A stretch of 64,000 nucleotides of DNA from Quillaja saponaria (lineage: Eukaryota > Streptophyta > Magnoliopsida > Fabales > Quillajaceae), in the NCBI GenBank assembly GCA_029379385.1, contig CM055607.1, forward strand, positions 1-64,000, written 5' to 3'. This document shows, piece by piece, positions 37,946 to 50,143 of the stretch (the first letter of the stretch is position 1; each line of letters starts with the position of its first letter). Both the position numbers and the translations under genes were made by a program. A model generated the notes under the pieces. That model was given only the letters and a program-made list of their open reading frames with translations, was not told the DNA's origin and searched no databases.

Positions 37946-39205
37946 CTCTAAAGTACCGATACTTCAGATTGGGGGTCGTATCCGTGTCGAGTACGTATCT
38001 GACACGGATACGGTCCCGATACGCTGGGATACGTATCAGATTCGTATCCATAATTACTTTTTTTTTTTTTTTTTTAAAAAAATTAGATACGGCTCGGATA
38101 CGGCTTGACACGGCTTGGATACGGTTTGACACGGCTCGGATACGCCTGGAAACGGCTCAGATACTGCGGGACACGGCTCGGATACGGCTGGAAACGGCTC
38201 GGATACTGCGGGACACGGCTCGGATACGGCTCGGATACGGCGCCATGTTTTTGGCTGACACCAAAACAATGCATTTTGTTCATTTTTACTTCTTTTCTTC
38301 ATGAATTCCTATCCTTTGTGACTTCTGTTCTCCATTAACAATTGTCAATTCACCGAATTAGTATCGTTGAAGTAGCTTTTGATTCGCCGTTCTTGGGTTT
38401 GAAGCTTCTTCTGATTTTCAAACTGTTCTTCATCTTCATTGCTATTCGAAGCTTCAAAATTCTCAGGTTATTCATCTTCTCCATAGCCTGTGACAGTCCA
38501 ATTCACAACAATCACTGTTGAGGCCTCCAAAGCTTCCTTCCTAGTGAGTAATCCTCCATTTTTATCTCTCTCTCTCACTTCCCCTACTCTTTGTCTGAAA
38601 AATAGTGTTATGGACTTCTCATTGGCACTGATCCAAAATCTGTGTTGTTGGCTCTGAAGTTTGCTGTTGTTAGCTCTTTTAAGGTTTATGAGAATTGATG
38701 TGCATTGTTTATTGTTTCTTTTATTCCATATGAGCTTATGAAGTTATTCTCCTTGTGTTCTAGTCTATGTTTGTTTCCTTTGTTGCTTTTGTATAAGCTT
38801 TTAGAAAGTTTGCATTTGTGAGAATATATGATGGAGTTTTGCATTGAATCCATTACTGTTGTATAAATTTTTTTGATTCTTTTTTTTTTTTTTTTTTGGA
38901 TTTTATTTTAATTTTAATTAGAGAAAAATTTAATGTAATGAATTATATTTGTTGGACCAGTATGTTATGAATTGTACTTGTTTGATAACTACTATATGAT
39001 GAATTTGCTCAATTTATGCTTTTTAGATAATTGTATGTTATGAATTACCACTTCATGTTATAAATTATATATATATAATTTAATTTAAAATTATTTAATT
39101 AAACGTATTCTTAACGTATCGTATCCTTGTTTTTAAGAAATTGATGTATTCCCGTGTCGGATACGTATCGTATCGGATTCTCGTATCCGTATCCGTGCTT
39201 CATAG
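37946..39205. mobile_element. hAT-like non-autonomous DNA transposon with exact 8-bp target duplication
   Basis: The element is 1260 bp. It is flanked by TTCTTGGT at 37938-37945 and 39206-39213. Terminal inverted repeats CTCTAAAGTACCGATAC and CTATGAAGCACGGATAC agree at 12 of 17 positions. The sub-terminal regions at both ends are rich in GGATACG/CGTATCC motifs, which is common for hAT transposase binding. Near the left end a tandem series of GGATACGGCTCG, GACACGGCT and GGAAACGGCT occupies 38085-38245. No transposase frame is seen; open frames in the GGATACG array are repeats only. Confidence 0.82.
38085..38245. repeat. Short tandem array of ACGGCTCGGAT units inside the hAT-like element
   Basis: Around a dozen copies of an 11-bp unit (GGATACGGCTC, GACACGGCTTG, GGAAACGGCTC) grouped into 22-bp pairs. 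It sits in the sub-terminal region where hAT transposases bind. Confidence 0.8.
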
Positions 39206-40244
39206 TTCTTGGTTAATTTATGCCCTTCTCCACTTATTTTCTTACCAATGTTGAATTTACGAGTTAATGAAGATTTGCCTCAGTTTTATAACAATAATTC
39301 TTTCTAACCAAAACAATAAGTTACATAGCGTATGTAAAATATCCTGTTGTGGCCATGCACCTCCAAAAGTAAGAATTACATTAAAAAAAATGGTAAATAT
39401 TGAATTTGATCAATTTATTAAATTTTATTTGAGCATTTATTTTTATTTTTTTTATATTTGAAAAAGATTCTATTCATAGTTTTAGTTTTTAAGACTTAAA
39501 AACCAAAAAAGCTTGAGTAAAGCTAAAAAAGTTTTACATTTATTACCAAACAGTTGTGGAGTAAATTGACGAATTTATGATAGAGAATACCAGGAGATTG
39601 CGTGATGATAGTCTATACTATAGTACGTAATCTCTCTTCTAGTGGAGGAAGTCACTGCCATATTGTTAAGAGTGCTGTCAAGCTCCTATATTCTTCCTGC
39701 ATTCGAGGGTTAGAAAACTAAATTGTTGGTCTTTCCTCATGATAACAAGTGAATTTGCTTGTCTGTAGCCTAAGGAGGGCAACTCTATTGTTGGGACCAA
39801 AAAAACAGAGTATATAGAAACAAAGGAAAATATGAGGCATAAGAGAAATGAGATTAAAGATGGAAAACCACCACTGATACGAGCCCTTTGCAATGGTTGG
39901 CTTCTTCATTTTGTAATTTACTGGTTTTCTGGAGTGGGGGCAGTGGATCGATGGAGCATCCGAGAGTGGGTGAGAAGAGCTTGTGATGATGGGCATTAGT
40001 GAAGTATTGCAAAATTAGCTTTTTGCGGAAATCATGAAGAGGTGCCAAAAGTAAATTTTTGACCGACTGATGAACCCGTGGTGTTTGAAGATAAATTGTG
40101 TGGCGGAGGAACCAATTACTATAGGATATTACTGTCCATGTTATGGTATTGTATAAAAAAAATAGAACGGTACACAGGAAAGCTTTGTTAGTTTGAATTT
40201 CATTTAACCACATTAAGTAAGTTCTAAGAATAGTAAGAGAAACA

Positions 40245-40400
40245 CCTAAAAGTAGTTTAAGTAAAAAGCACGCTTGAAGAGATATCTATAATATCAAGGG
40301 TTCGAATCTGTAAGAAAATACTTATAGAGAGAGGTACTCACTAACTTTAAACGAGATTAGGCTCTCACTCAAAGGTTACAGGGATACTCATAAAAAAAAA
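40245..40400 (+). mobile_element. tRNA-derived SINE with 16-bp target duplication
   Basis: A B-box-like GGTTCGAATCT lies at 40299-40309 and the element ends in an A-rich tail (40391-40402). It is flanked by exact direct repeats AATAGTAAGAGAAACA at 40229-40244 and 40401-40416. Length (156 bp), tail and A-rich target duplication fit a plant SINE mobilised by LINE machinery. The A box is degenerate. Confidence 0.8.
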
Positions 40401-40419
40401 AATAGTAAGAGAAACAATA

Positions 40420-42400
40420 AAAAATTGAAAAAAAAACAAAATCAAAAACTAAAATCTATTAGTTATATTTGTATAGATAAAATTAGTAAGTATTTTGTTA
40501 AGGACATCAATCAAATTTCACCATTATTAATAATTAGAGATATTTATGAGAAGGAAAATAATTATCATTGATATGTAATTTGTAGATTCAATTGACATCT
40601 TACATATAAGAATAATTTAAAAATGATTATGTAAAGTTGCTACTAAAATTCAACAAATATTGTATAGATTACTGATGATTGTTAATTTAAGTTTTATCAA
40701 GGACATATTTCAATATAAAATCTCAATCTTAAATAGAAATGTTAATATGACATTGGCTCGGACTATGCAAAACTTCTGAATGTCTTGAACTCGATGTAAA
40801 AATAAAATAAAATTGAGAGGTAAATACATACAAAAGAGTGAGTGAACAAGCCAAATGAAGTGTTGGTAGTTGGTTAAAACATTATTTTTAGATGTGACCA
40901 ACTAGGAACTTATTCAAATAAGATCCAATTTATTTAGTGAGCTAAGACCAACTAGTAACTTATCTCAAATAAAATAAAAGCTTATTTGTTAAATGTGTCA
41001 AAAATATTTTAAATGAACTAAAATCTATATTTTTTGTTGTTTCAAACATACAGTTAATTACATTTGATGTCTATACTAAGTTTACAAATTTGATTTACAA
41101 ATGTATAAAAATCATAATTATTATTATACTTTCAATTTCATTTTAATAAGGTCTCATGTATGCATTTTCATTAAAAAAAATCCCTAAGTTTGTCAGTATT
41201 TCTAATATTTTGTGGGGGTATTCTCTTTTGTTATTTGTTATTTGGTTGACTTGCTCTCATTTTTTAAATTATTTCTATTTATAATTTGATTAAGATGCTT
41301 GTGCTGAAACAATTGAAATTAAAAAGAAGCATAATGACCTAATAACCTAATAACCATAGGATCCAAAGTATAATCTAGTTTAGGCAAAATGACATCTATT
41401 ATCTAAGTATGATACTTTTATCAATTTAGTTTTAAAGTATTTTTAGGGTTAATTTTGTTTCATAACTTACAAAATATTTGCAATGTATTCTATTAGTCTA
41501 ATATTGTTAATAATTTAGATAAGTTTTTTTTGCAATGTATTCTATTAGTCTAATATTGTTAATAATTTAGATAAGTTTTTTTATGTGACTTAAATATAAT
41601 ATTTTTGTTTAATGTGTGGCGAGCTGGTAAAAAAAATTTAAATTTTTTATTCACTTCTTTTAATGTGTTAGACTGTAAAAAGAAAAATATTACTCTTTCT
41701 AAATTATAAATAAATTGATCAAAAACCATTTATGAACAAAATTGATAAAATAGTGACACCCTAACTATAGTGTGTTTGGTACACCTAAAAAACAAAATGT
41801 AAAATTCAATTTATTTCAAATAAAATTTATACTTTTAATGTTTAAAACAAATGAAAAATGGTGTAAATTTAAATGAAATTTATTTGAAATCCACTTTTTG
41901 TACAATTATGAATTTCAAATAGATTTTATTTTGTAAAATTTATTTGATATAAGTTATTATTTTATTAATTTCAAATAATATTTTTATCATTAATAATATA
42001 CATACTTTTTCTTTAAAAAAATCGATAAAAAGTAACTATCATTTCATCTTCAATATTTATTTAACTAATTACAAATTTTTTATTTATTAAACAACAATTA
42101 ATCTTCTTATTTTAATATTTTTAGTTGAGCAATGCAAGTTTTAATTAAACAAATTGAGAATAATATAGAAAAAAAAAAAACTTAAACTAAAACTATTATT
42201 CATTTGTTCTAAAATAAAAAATTAAATTAAATTTTAATTTTCATTCTAAGTTAAAGAATTTATTTAAATGAATTGAACTATAAAATTAAATGAATTCTAT
42301 TTAAAAAGGAAAACTAGACAAACTCGTAGAATGCTAGACCAGCAGCTGAAAAAAAAAAAAAGAAAAAGAACGTCGGCATAAATTATAGTATAACGCAAAG
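40420..42400. other. AT-rich spacer upstream of the kinase pseudogene
   Basis: No gene is recognised. It contains a 52-bp tandem duplication, listed separately. The last part before 42400 becomes less AT-rich and may hold the kinase promoter. Confidence 0.4.
41479..41582. repeat. Perfect or near-perfect 52-bp tandem duplication
   Basis: Two head-to-tail copies of a unit beginning TGCAATGTATTCTATTAGTC and ending in a T run. The copies appear identical, so the duplication is recent, or an assembly slip. Confidence 0.85.
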
Positions 42401-43254
42401 AAAGTCATCCATTTCCTTACTTTTTGCTGTTACTTCTTCCTCCTCTTGGGTCTTTGGTTTTCTTCGTACGCAGTGAGGGGACACAGTCTTCTGCATTCCG
42501 ATTTGAAGCTTCTCTTTTCGATCGCATCATCTGATTTCGAAGGACTTCCGCATCGGAGTTTGTACAGTCAAGCCCTCTCGATCGAGGGTACGTTTCGCCA
42601 ACCGAGCTTTGAATTTCAAAATAATCGGATACCAGGATTTGTTGATGTCATTAATGCCCTTTAAATTTCTCTCTAAGATCATTTGATGTTGGTTGGATGC
42701 CATCAGAATTCGGTGGAGATTTGACTGGATGTTGTGTTAAGGGGCTCGGAAAGTTTTATGCTAAAAGGGATTATTTAATTTTGGGCATCTGTGTTTTCAA
42801 GGTTGTTTTACCGTGCCTTACTATAAAATTCTTTTCTGGAATTTTTCCGTTTGTGTTGGATATGAGAAACTTGACTCTGAGGGCTTATGGGCTTTTCTGG
42901 ATTTTGGATATTTATCTTATTTAATTTGCTCTTGGTATCTCTTGTTTTTCCTTTGTGATGTCGATTGTATTTCAGAAATTCGATATGGACTGTGCTGAAA
43001 GTTGTGATATGGGCACACTTTTAGAATCACTTTAAGGGGTTTAGGGGAATTTATAATACGGAAGATTGATGTAATTTATAAAGCAAGGAGTAAAGCCCTA
43101 TTTACCTTGCTATAGGTATGAAATTATTCAAGTGCTCAATCTATAAGGCATCGAGGCTAATAAAAAGACTAAAGAACAACACTAAATAATATAAGTGCAC
43201 ATGAGGAACAGACAAGCTAGAAACAACACCTAACCTATAGTATTAGGTTATACA

Positions 43255-43306
<52 letters not shown>

Positions 43307-43474
43307 TGTTTCCTTCATTTTCCAGAAACTAATTAAAATGTTTGCATCAGTGACTCTTTTAAATGCTGGGAAAATTTGTGGAACTACTGTGGTTTCAGGG
43401 TTTTGTCGGGGTGGTATTAGTTTGCAGTTTCTGATGCTGAAGAATTAACAAGGATTGAAGGCTTTCCTTTTCAG
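42400..43474 (+). other. Likely 5' leader exon and leader intron of the kinase gene
   Basis: A GC-richer, pyrimidine-rich stretch (about 42400-42587) ends in GAG followed by GTACG, and an acceptor CTTTTCAG ends at 43474, eight bases before the ancestral start codon position. This fits a 5' UTR exon plus a leader intron of about 890 bp. The intron holds a TA microsatellite at about 43259-43302. Exon limits are inferred. Confidence 0.5.
43259..43302. repeat. (TA)n microsatellite
   Basis: Uninterrupted alternating A and T within the inferred leader intron. Confidence 0.95.
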
Positions 43475-43481
43475 TGCGAAG

Positions 43482-46400
43482 ATATTGGAAGGGGGTGCGA
43501 AGTTTGCGGGAATTATAGACCTAAACAAACATGATAACAACTAGTATGATATCTCTCAGGGATTTTATCAATCGTCGAAGGAGGGTTACTTATGCTTTGA
43601 TTGATGATGCGATGGCTCAAGCACTGATGGACAACAATTCCCCAACTGAGGGGCTTGACAATTTTGATGAATGGACAATTGATCTGAGGAAGCTTAATAT
43701 GGGGGAGGCTTTTGCCCAAGGGGCTTTTAGGAAACTCTACAGAGGTACTTACAATGGTGAGGATGTTGCTATTAAAATCCTGGAGAGGCCAGAAAATGAT
43801 CCAGGCAAGGCCCAATTGATGGAACAACAATTTCAGCAGGAGGTCATGATGCTGGCTACACTGAAGCATTCTAACATAGTTCATTTCATTGGTGCATGCC
43901 GTAAGCCAATGGTATGGTGTATCGTGACAGAGTATGCAAAAGGTGGTTCTGTTCGGCAGTTTTTGATGAAGCGCCACAACAGATCAGTTCCACTGAAATT
44001 GGCTGTGAAACAAGCTTTGGATGTTGCGAGGGGGATGGCATATGTTCATGGACTTGGATTGATACACAGGGACTTGAAATCTGACAACCTTTTGATTTTT
44101 GGTGACAAATCAATCAAAATTGCTGACTTTGGGGTTGCCCGTATTGAGGTTCAGACTGAAGGAATGACACCTGAGACTGGGACCTACCGCTGGATGGCTC
44201 CGTAAGACTATTGAATCTTTACCTGAGAATATCTTTTTGTGTTCTCCTTTTCCATTTTGATTTAGTATACTTTGCAAGAACATATTTCTGGTTTTGAGAC
44301 AGTTTTGCATGGAATTCTATGGCTTTATCATAATGAGTTAGGTGTCAAAGAGATAAGATGGTTCAAAATCTACTTGTTGCTTACAAGCAGTTGATGTGAA
44401 TTCCTTTAATTTGGAGAAAGTCAGCATATGATCTACACGTGTTATTTGTTGATGTTTCTGTAATTGGTACTCATATGCATATATACTACCATTTTAATAG
44501 AACTAATATTGGTTGCCATTAAGAGTAAATATATTACAGCTTTAAATTTCAGTTCCTCTTTTATCTTTTGCATTGCGCTTGCATTACTTATTTTCTGTGG
44601 CTGTTCATTTCCACGCATATTAGTCAATGGCTTAGGTCACTTTACTAGAACATGCTTTAGGTATTTTTTACTCACAAATTATCACTCCATTTTTTGTTAC
44701 ATCTTTTACTATGTTAACTAGGTGGAGAAACAATGTCAACCTGTCTTTTAATTACGTCTCAAGGGTTAGGACGAGGAAAGATTGATCTGCATTAGACCAA
44801 CATCTGAATAAATTTAATATGGTTTATTTTTCATAATGCACCTCTTGTTTTGATTGTAAAGTAAATAGAAGAGTTCTTATAAGGATGCCATTTTAAAAGT
44901 TGAAATTATTCTTTTTATTGTGTGGAGATCTACTTATTGTTATGTTATCGTTTTGGACTCCACATTTTAGGTAAATTGTATGATGATTGGGTTCTGGGGC
45001 TGATGAGTTCTATTTGACGTTGACTCTGTGTTCTATATTTTTTCTTTGGCTTGACAAGCTAATTTCAGATTAAGTTTTCCAACTTATCCGATAATATGGT
45101 TTGTTCGATGTGAATGAAGAAATTGTATGTTTCATATGATGCTCCACTTATGGCTTGATATCCATCTGTGGATGGGTTACGTATGTTGGACATACTGATT
45201 TTTTATTATTATTATCGATGCATTTTTGAATGAATCCAATGATCTAATGTGAAATAGGAGAAGTATGTTTCCTATGTTGTTTTATTGGCGGCCTGTGTTC
45301 CATATGTTGATGGGTTACATATGTTGACTGATAGCTAATATCTGCACTTTATTAAGACCCGATAGTATATAATAATAATTATAGATCAGGGATTGGATGA
45401 ATGTTCTGATCTTGAGTAAATGAGGAAAATGTATGTTTCATGTGTTGTGCCAATAACCCCTGTCTAATGTGTAGATGGGTTCCAAATGATCGCTAATATC
45501 TAATTACTGCCATTATGCTGAGGCCAATGATCATTATCATTATTGTTCCTATTATTATTGTTATAATCATCATCAATAATATAATCATTGTTGCTGGTTA
45601 TTATTATTATAAGGATATTTGGTTACTGTCAAACTTACTGCTTATATTAGATGTGTTGTCTTTATACAGTGATGAGTTTCGTTCCTAGATGTAATGCTCA
45701 ACGCTCTCCAACTGGGCTTCTCTCTTTTTTTTTTTTATATTATGTGTGTGTTTGGGGTTGGGATTGGGGGGCGCGGTGGTGCTTGCTTCAACGCAAAATA
45801 CAGATAACCACCTTCTTTTGCGAAATTAGGCAAGAGGTGAGAGGAATAAAGAGGATTTCATCCTCCCTTCTTGTTTATTTATTTATAAAATATAGATAGT
45901 CTTGCCCTTTCTATATCTCCCGAGAATCCCTACTTTTATTAAAAATCCTTGTTATTGGCTTGGATAATAACTAATTTTGCTGGAATTTGTAAGAAACTTT
46001 CATTCTTTTAATTTAATTTTTTGAAACTCAAAAATGGAAATTATAAGACAAGAACAAGGTAATAAGATAATAAAAAAAGTGGATTATCATATATATTTCA
46101 TTCTTCCTTTCCTATCTCTCTCTCTCTGATAGCTGCCCGTGAGAATGGATCCAGGCATATGTATCTGGCAAACATCCCGAATATGGATTCCACCATTCAG
46201 CCCGCTTGGGTAGCTATTTGACTCCTGAAGGAATCTCTGCACAGGACATTAATCATTCATTATTTACTTATGTACAACTTTGACTTTGGATTTTTAATTA
46301 AATTATTCAGGAGCCAGAAAAGCTGAAATGCATGAGTGGGCGAATTCACATTGGTTGTGTTACATATGAGGAGTGGCAAGTACAGGGTTGGGAAAAAGTA

Positions 46401-49400
46401 AAAGAAAAGGAGGAGTTTCTATCTTGTTTATGTTTGGTCAGAGAAGGAAAATGTTAGAAAGGGAAATCTTTTCTATAATTGAAAAATATTTTGTTCAATC
46501 TCGCATTCTTTACTCCAATTTGTCCATGTTTGACATGATTAAAGTTGGCCTTTTTTCATCTTCCCTTTTACTTCACAACCAAGGGATAGGCTAGTTGTTT
46601 ATCTCCTTACCCTCATTAAAAAAAACAAAATCTCTTCCTTTTCTTCCTTCATAGCATGATGTAACGTTTGATATTCAGTTATGACTTTTCTGCCCTTTAC
46701 TTTTATGTGTAGGATATAATGACGAGTTTTGCATAATATCTTTCTATATGGTATGCTATCTCTGTTATTAATGCAAAATGAAGCGTTTATTAAAAAGAAC
46801 AATAAAGCGATATTGATGCGACATAATTGACTAGTTCTTTGACATGACATTCACCTGGATTGTTTGATAAGTAACTGATTATGATATTAAGCTTTTCTTT
46901 TCAGTGTGATTACTGTTTCAGGTATTCTCATTGAATTACAAAAAAATGAAGGTGCAATCTCCAGTTACTGTATCATTATTGTTGTCAGTTAATATGTTCT
47001 TTGACGATAATATCTTTCTGGATAATCTGTGAATTTGAAAATCAAGCCCTACATTTTGATAAGATTCAAAATTGCTAAATTCTGAAAGTAAAATGATATT
47101 ATCAACTTTAATAATTGTGATCATTATTATTATAATAGCATAATCTTTTTTCTCTAATATGTTAAAATATAGAATAATGCTAGTGGAGATTTGAGATGCC
47201 AGGTGTTTATGAAAAGGCACATATCTATATGTTTTAAATGATTGAATTCTCAAATAAAATTGATCTTACACGATAGCAGACAAAGGTTGGCTCTACCTCC
47301 TTTAAGTAAAAAACTGTAATTATGGTTGTGGCGTCATTCTTTTTTTTTTTAACTGTTTTTCAATTAATTATCTTCTGATTCTTGTAGATTCAAACATCTA
47401 ATAAAACATGACTAACTACTATGTATCGAATAAAATTTTGAGAAAAGACAATGTCATCTTGTTTTCACGTTGGAATAGTTGGTAGTTGTTGTTTTACATT
47501 CCTGTACTCATGTTGAAAACTGAAATGTCAAACTCAAGCCCGGGTCTGATCATCAATAGATGGAAATTAAAGATGTCTTCAAAAAAGTTTGGTAAATTTG
47601 GCAGATGGTTAAAGAATCTGGAAATTGAGAAAGGAATTGACTATGGGAAGTTGGAAAAGAGGCAGGCCTGAGTTGTGTTGAGTCATGAGTGCTTATATTA
47701 AATATAGTCTCACATATGTGTGAATGAGAGAAACTTGAAATGTGACGAGCAGGACACGATTAGCCCTCTTTGCATGATTTTGGTTTTGGATGAAAATAAT
47801 TGATACATTTCTTAGTTAACTTGCTTATCCATCTTCAAAGTAGTGATCATTTATGATTTGTTATTGTGGTTCCATTGGATGGTTTTACTTTATATTGTCT
47901 TAAAAGGATAAATGGCTAATTATTGTTTTCTTGAAACAATAGAAACGACTAGACAGGGTCGGGAGGCAATTGTATAAGTTATATTTATCAGGTTCTCGGA
48001 AAATGACTGTTCCTAGGGGCCTTGCCTTATTTGGATTTAAGCCAGTGAGATATAATATGTCAGGAGTGAACTTGCATGTGTCATACCGATACATTGGTAT
48101 TTGACACTTATTATTGAAGTTTGCAGTTCCGTATACATTGCATGTTCTACATACTGTCCTCAGTTGATGGACTTGCAAAATGCCTTAGTGCAATGGTTTG
48201 GGCATTGACATAATTGTTTTATTGTCGCCAGTAGTTGTTCTGGTTTGCTTAAATTTATCTGGTGGTTAGATGTCTGCTATTTGTTATAACTTATATGTAC
48301 TGCTAAAATTATTTCTTTTTTCATTTAATAAAAATTATTACTTATAAAAAAAATATGTATTGGTAAAACCTTATGAAATAATTGCCATAAAGTATTGCTT
48401 TTGACTCCAATGTTTATCAAGTTGTTGATTGCCCTAGTTTCTTTTATATGTAAAAGGAAATATCATTGAATAAGAATAGTGAACAGAGTATAGTGTTTAG
48501 GATTCCTTGTTAAGAAGGGATGAAAAAGGAAATAAAAAAATTTACATTTAGGAACAACTAATGCATAACGGCTCTCATCTCCCTGAATGGATATATAACA
48601 CCCTGTAAGGAACCCTCAGCGTTGGCTGCTAAAAGAGAAGCCATGAAGAAAATCCTCTCCAAAGAAGCTGGGCAGCAAAAATTGACCTTGGAATTTTTTA
48701 TGGTTAGTACCTGTGTCACCTTTTGTTGCTTCTTTTCCCTGTCCAGAAATAAATGTCTTTTTTTCTGAAAGTCAAAGCTTTATAACACATCAAACCCCAA
48801 ATACCCTTGTTTAAACCAATTAAATAAGGGAAAAGAAGTTCAGAATCCATTCAAACTTGCCCATATGAAGGTGACATGGTATAGTTAGGTGTTCTAGTGG
48901 ATTTTTACTTATAAAAAAACATCGATGCATTTATTGCCTGTATTAATTTTGTGTCTTTCTATATTAGGACAGATGAAATAGTCATGTTATTAATGTGCAA
49001 TGGCAAAAGAGGGTCCATGTGGAAGATTCCAGTTAGTTTCGATGAAAGGTTTATGTAGCTTGGTCCAAATATTTGGGATTATTTGTTGTAGATTAGTTGG
49101 TTTGGAATAATGCTTATGTGATGTGAGTCTTATTAGAAACCTGTCTGCTGTTGCTGATTGCAGTAACTAGGGATTTTGGTTGATGACAGCAGTTCAATGC
49201 TAGAGATATATTTTCTCCATGGATTTAGTTTTTTTATGTTGTTGTGAGGTATCTGCCTGTGTAATCAGCGATACTTACAGCAACACATTAGATCTAATGG
49301 TTTACAGGTGCCTTCAAGGGCAAGCTATTGATATATTCGGAAACAATGTAAAGTGAAGTGGATTTTTAACCTTGCCAGAGACTCTTTCATGTTCCATTTT

Positions 49401-50143
49401 GTGTCTAACTGTTTGCATTTGAATATTATTTCTTCCTTTTCTTTCATTTTCTTTTCCTACATAAGCTATAACTAAAACTGTAAATGGCTGGGTAAGATCC
49501 TCTAAGCATTCTTTTTGTTCTATCTTCTGTAAAATGGTATAGATATTACACTACCATTTTGCAGACTAAAGTATACCACCAAATGAAATCTTATAAAAGG
49601 AGGAAACTTGCATAACTAGATCCTGTATTTGGTAAATGGAGATTTAGTTTGTCATTACTTCACCCGATCAGCGTGTTGGGGATGTTTCTACCCCATCTTA
49701 ATCTAGAGAACTTCACTGCTGCAAGTATTCAATGGTTTTTTTGTTTTTCCCCTATATATTAATATGCTTTAACATTTCAAGGTTCTCTTATTTGACTCTG
49801 TAGGGAGATGATCCAGCACAGGCCTTACACACAGAAAGTGGCCGTGTATAGCTTTGGGATCGTTCTTTGGGAACTCATCACTGGAATGCTTCCGTTTCAG
49901 AACATGACTGCAGTACAGGCAGCATTTGCAGTAGTCAACAAGGGTGTTCGTCCTATCATTCCTAATGACTGCTTACCTGTTTTAAGTGAGATTATGACGA
50001 GATGTTGGGATGCCAACCCTGATGTCAGGCCACCATTTACTGACATTGTAGGAATGCTTGAAAATGCAGAGACTGAGATCATGACAACTGTTCGCAAGGC
50101 TCGTTTTAGGTGTTGCCTGACGCAACCAATGACAGCTGATTGA
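43482..50143 (+). pseudogene. Raf-like Ser/Thr/Tyr kinase (Raf22/Raf28 type), left copy, degenerate
   Basis: Two coding exons, 43482-44201 and 49804-50143, are joined by a GT-AG intron of 5.6 kb that splits the Pro codon of the TYRWMAPEM motif. The family is the plant group typified by Arabidopsis At2g24360/At4g31170 (about 410 residues). The N terminus still reads [19 protein letters not shown], but the expected ATG is ATA (43482), a TAG stop follows at 43542, and near 43570 a deletion removes most of the N-terminal region and changes frame. Kinase-domain sequence then runs open. From the next ATG (43531) a protein of 336 residues is possible. It has VAIK (Lys 82), HRDLKSDN (179-186) and DFG (199-201), but the glycine loop reads QGAFRKLY with Arg for the family Gly (codon AGG at 43729), and the conserved Asp of DVYSFG is Ala (codon GCC at 49841). 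Either a decayed copy or a shortened, probably inactive kinase. Confidence 0.85.
45110..45510. repeat. Degenerate tandem repeat in the kinase intron
   Basis: Three loose copies of about 150 bp share GTATGTTTCATATG, GTTGATGGGTTACATATG and GCTAATATCTAATTACTGC-type blocks. They are heavily diverged. The function, if any, is unknown. Confidence 0.5.

Noticed and set aside
37890..38338. Open frames in the GGATACG region on both strands
   Set aside because: Repeat-derived arginine-rich translations inside a hAT-like element defined by its ends and target duplication.
43513..43977. 154-codon open frame on the minus strand
   Set aside because: Antisense to the kinase first exon, whose + strand translation carries clear kinase motifs.
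46130..46330. Possible captured exon (readable as AARENGSRHMYLANIPNMD)
   Set aside because: I could not match it to any family and no splice sites fit well, so it is left as intron sequence.
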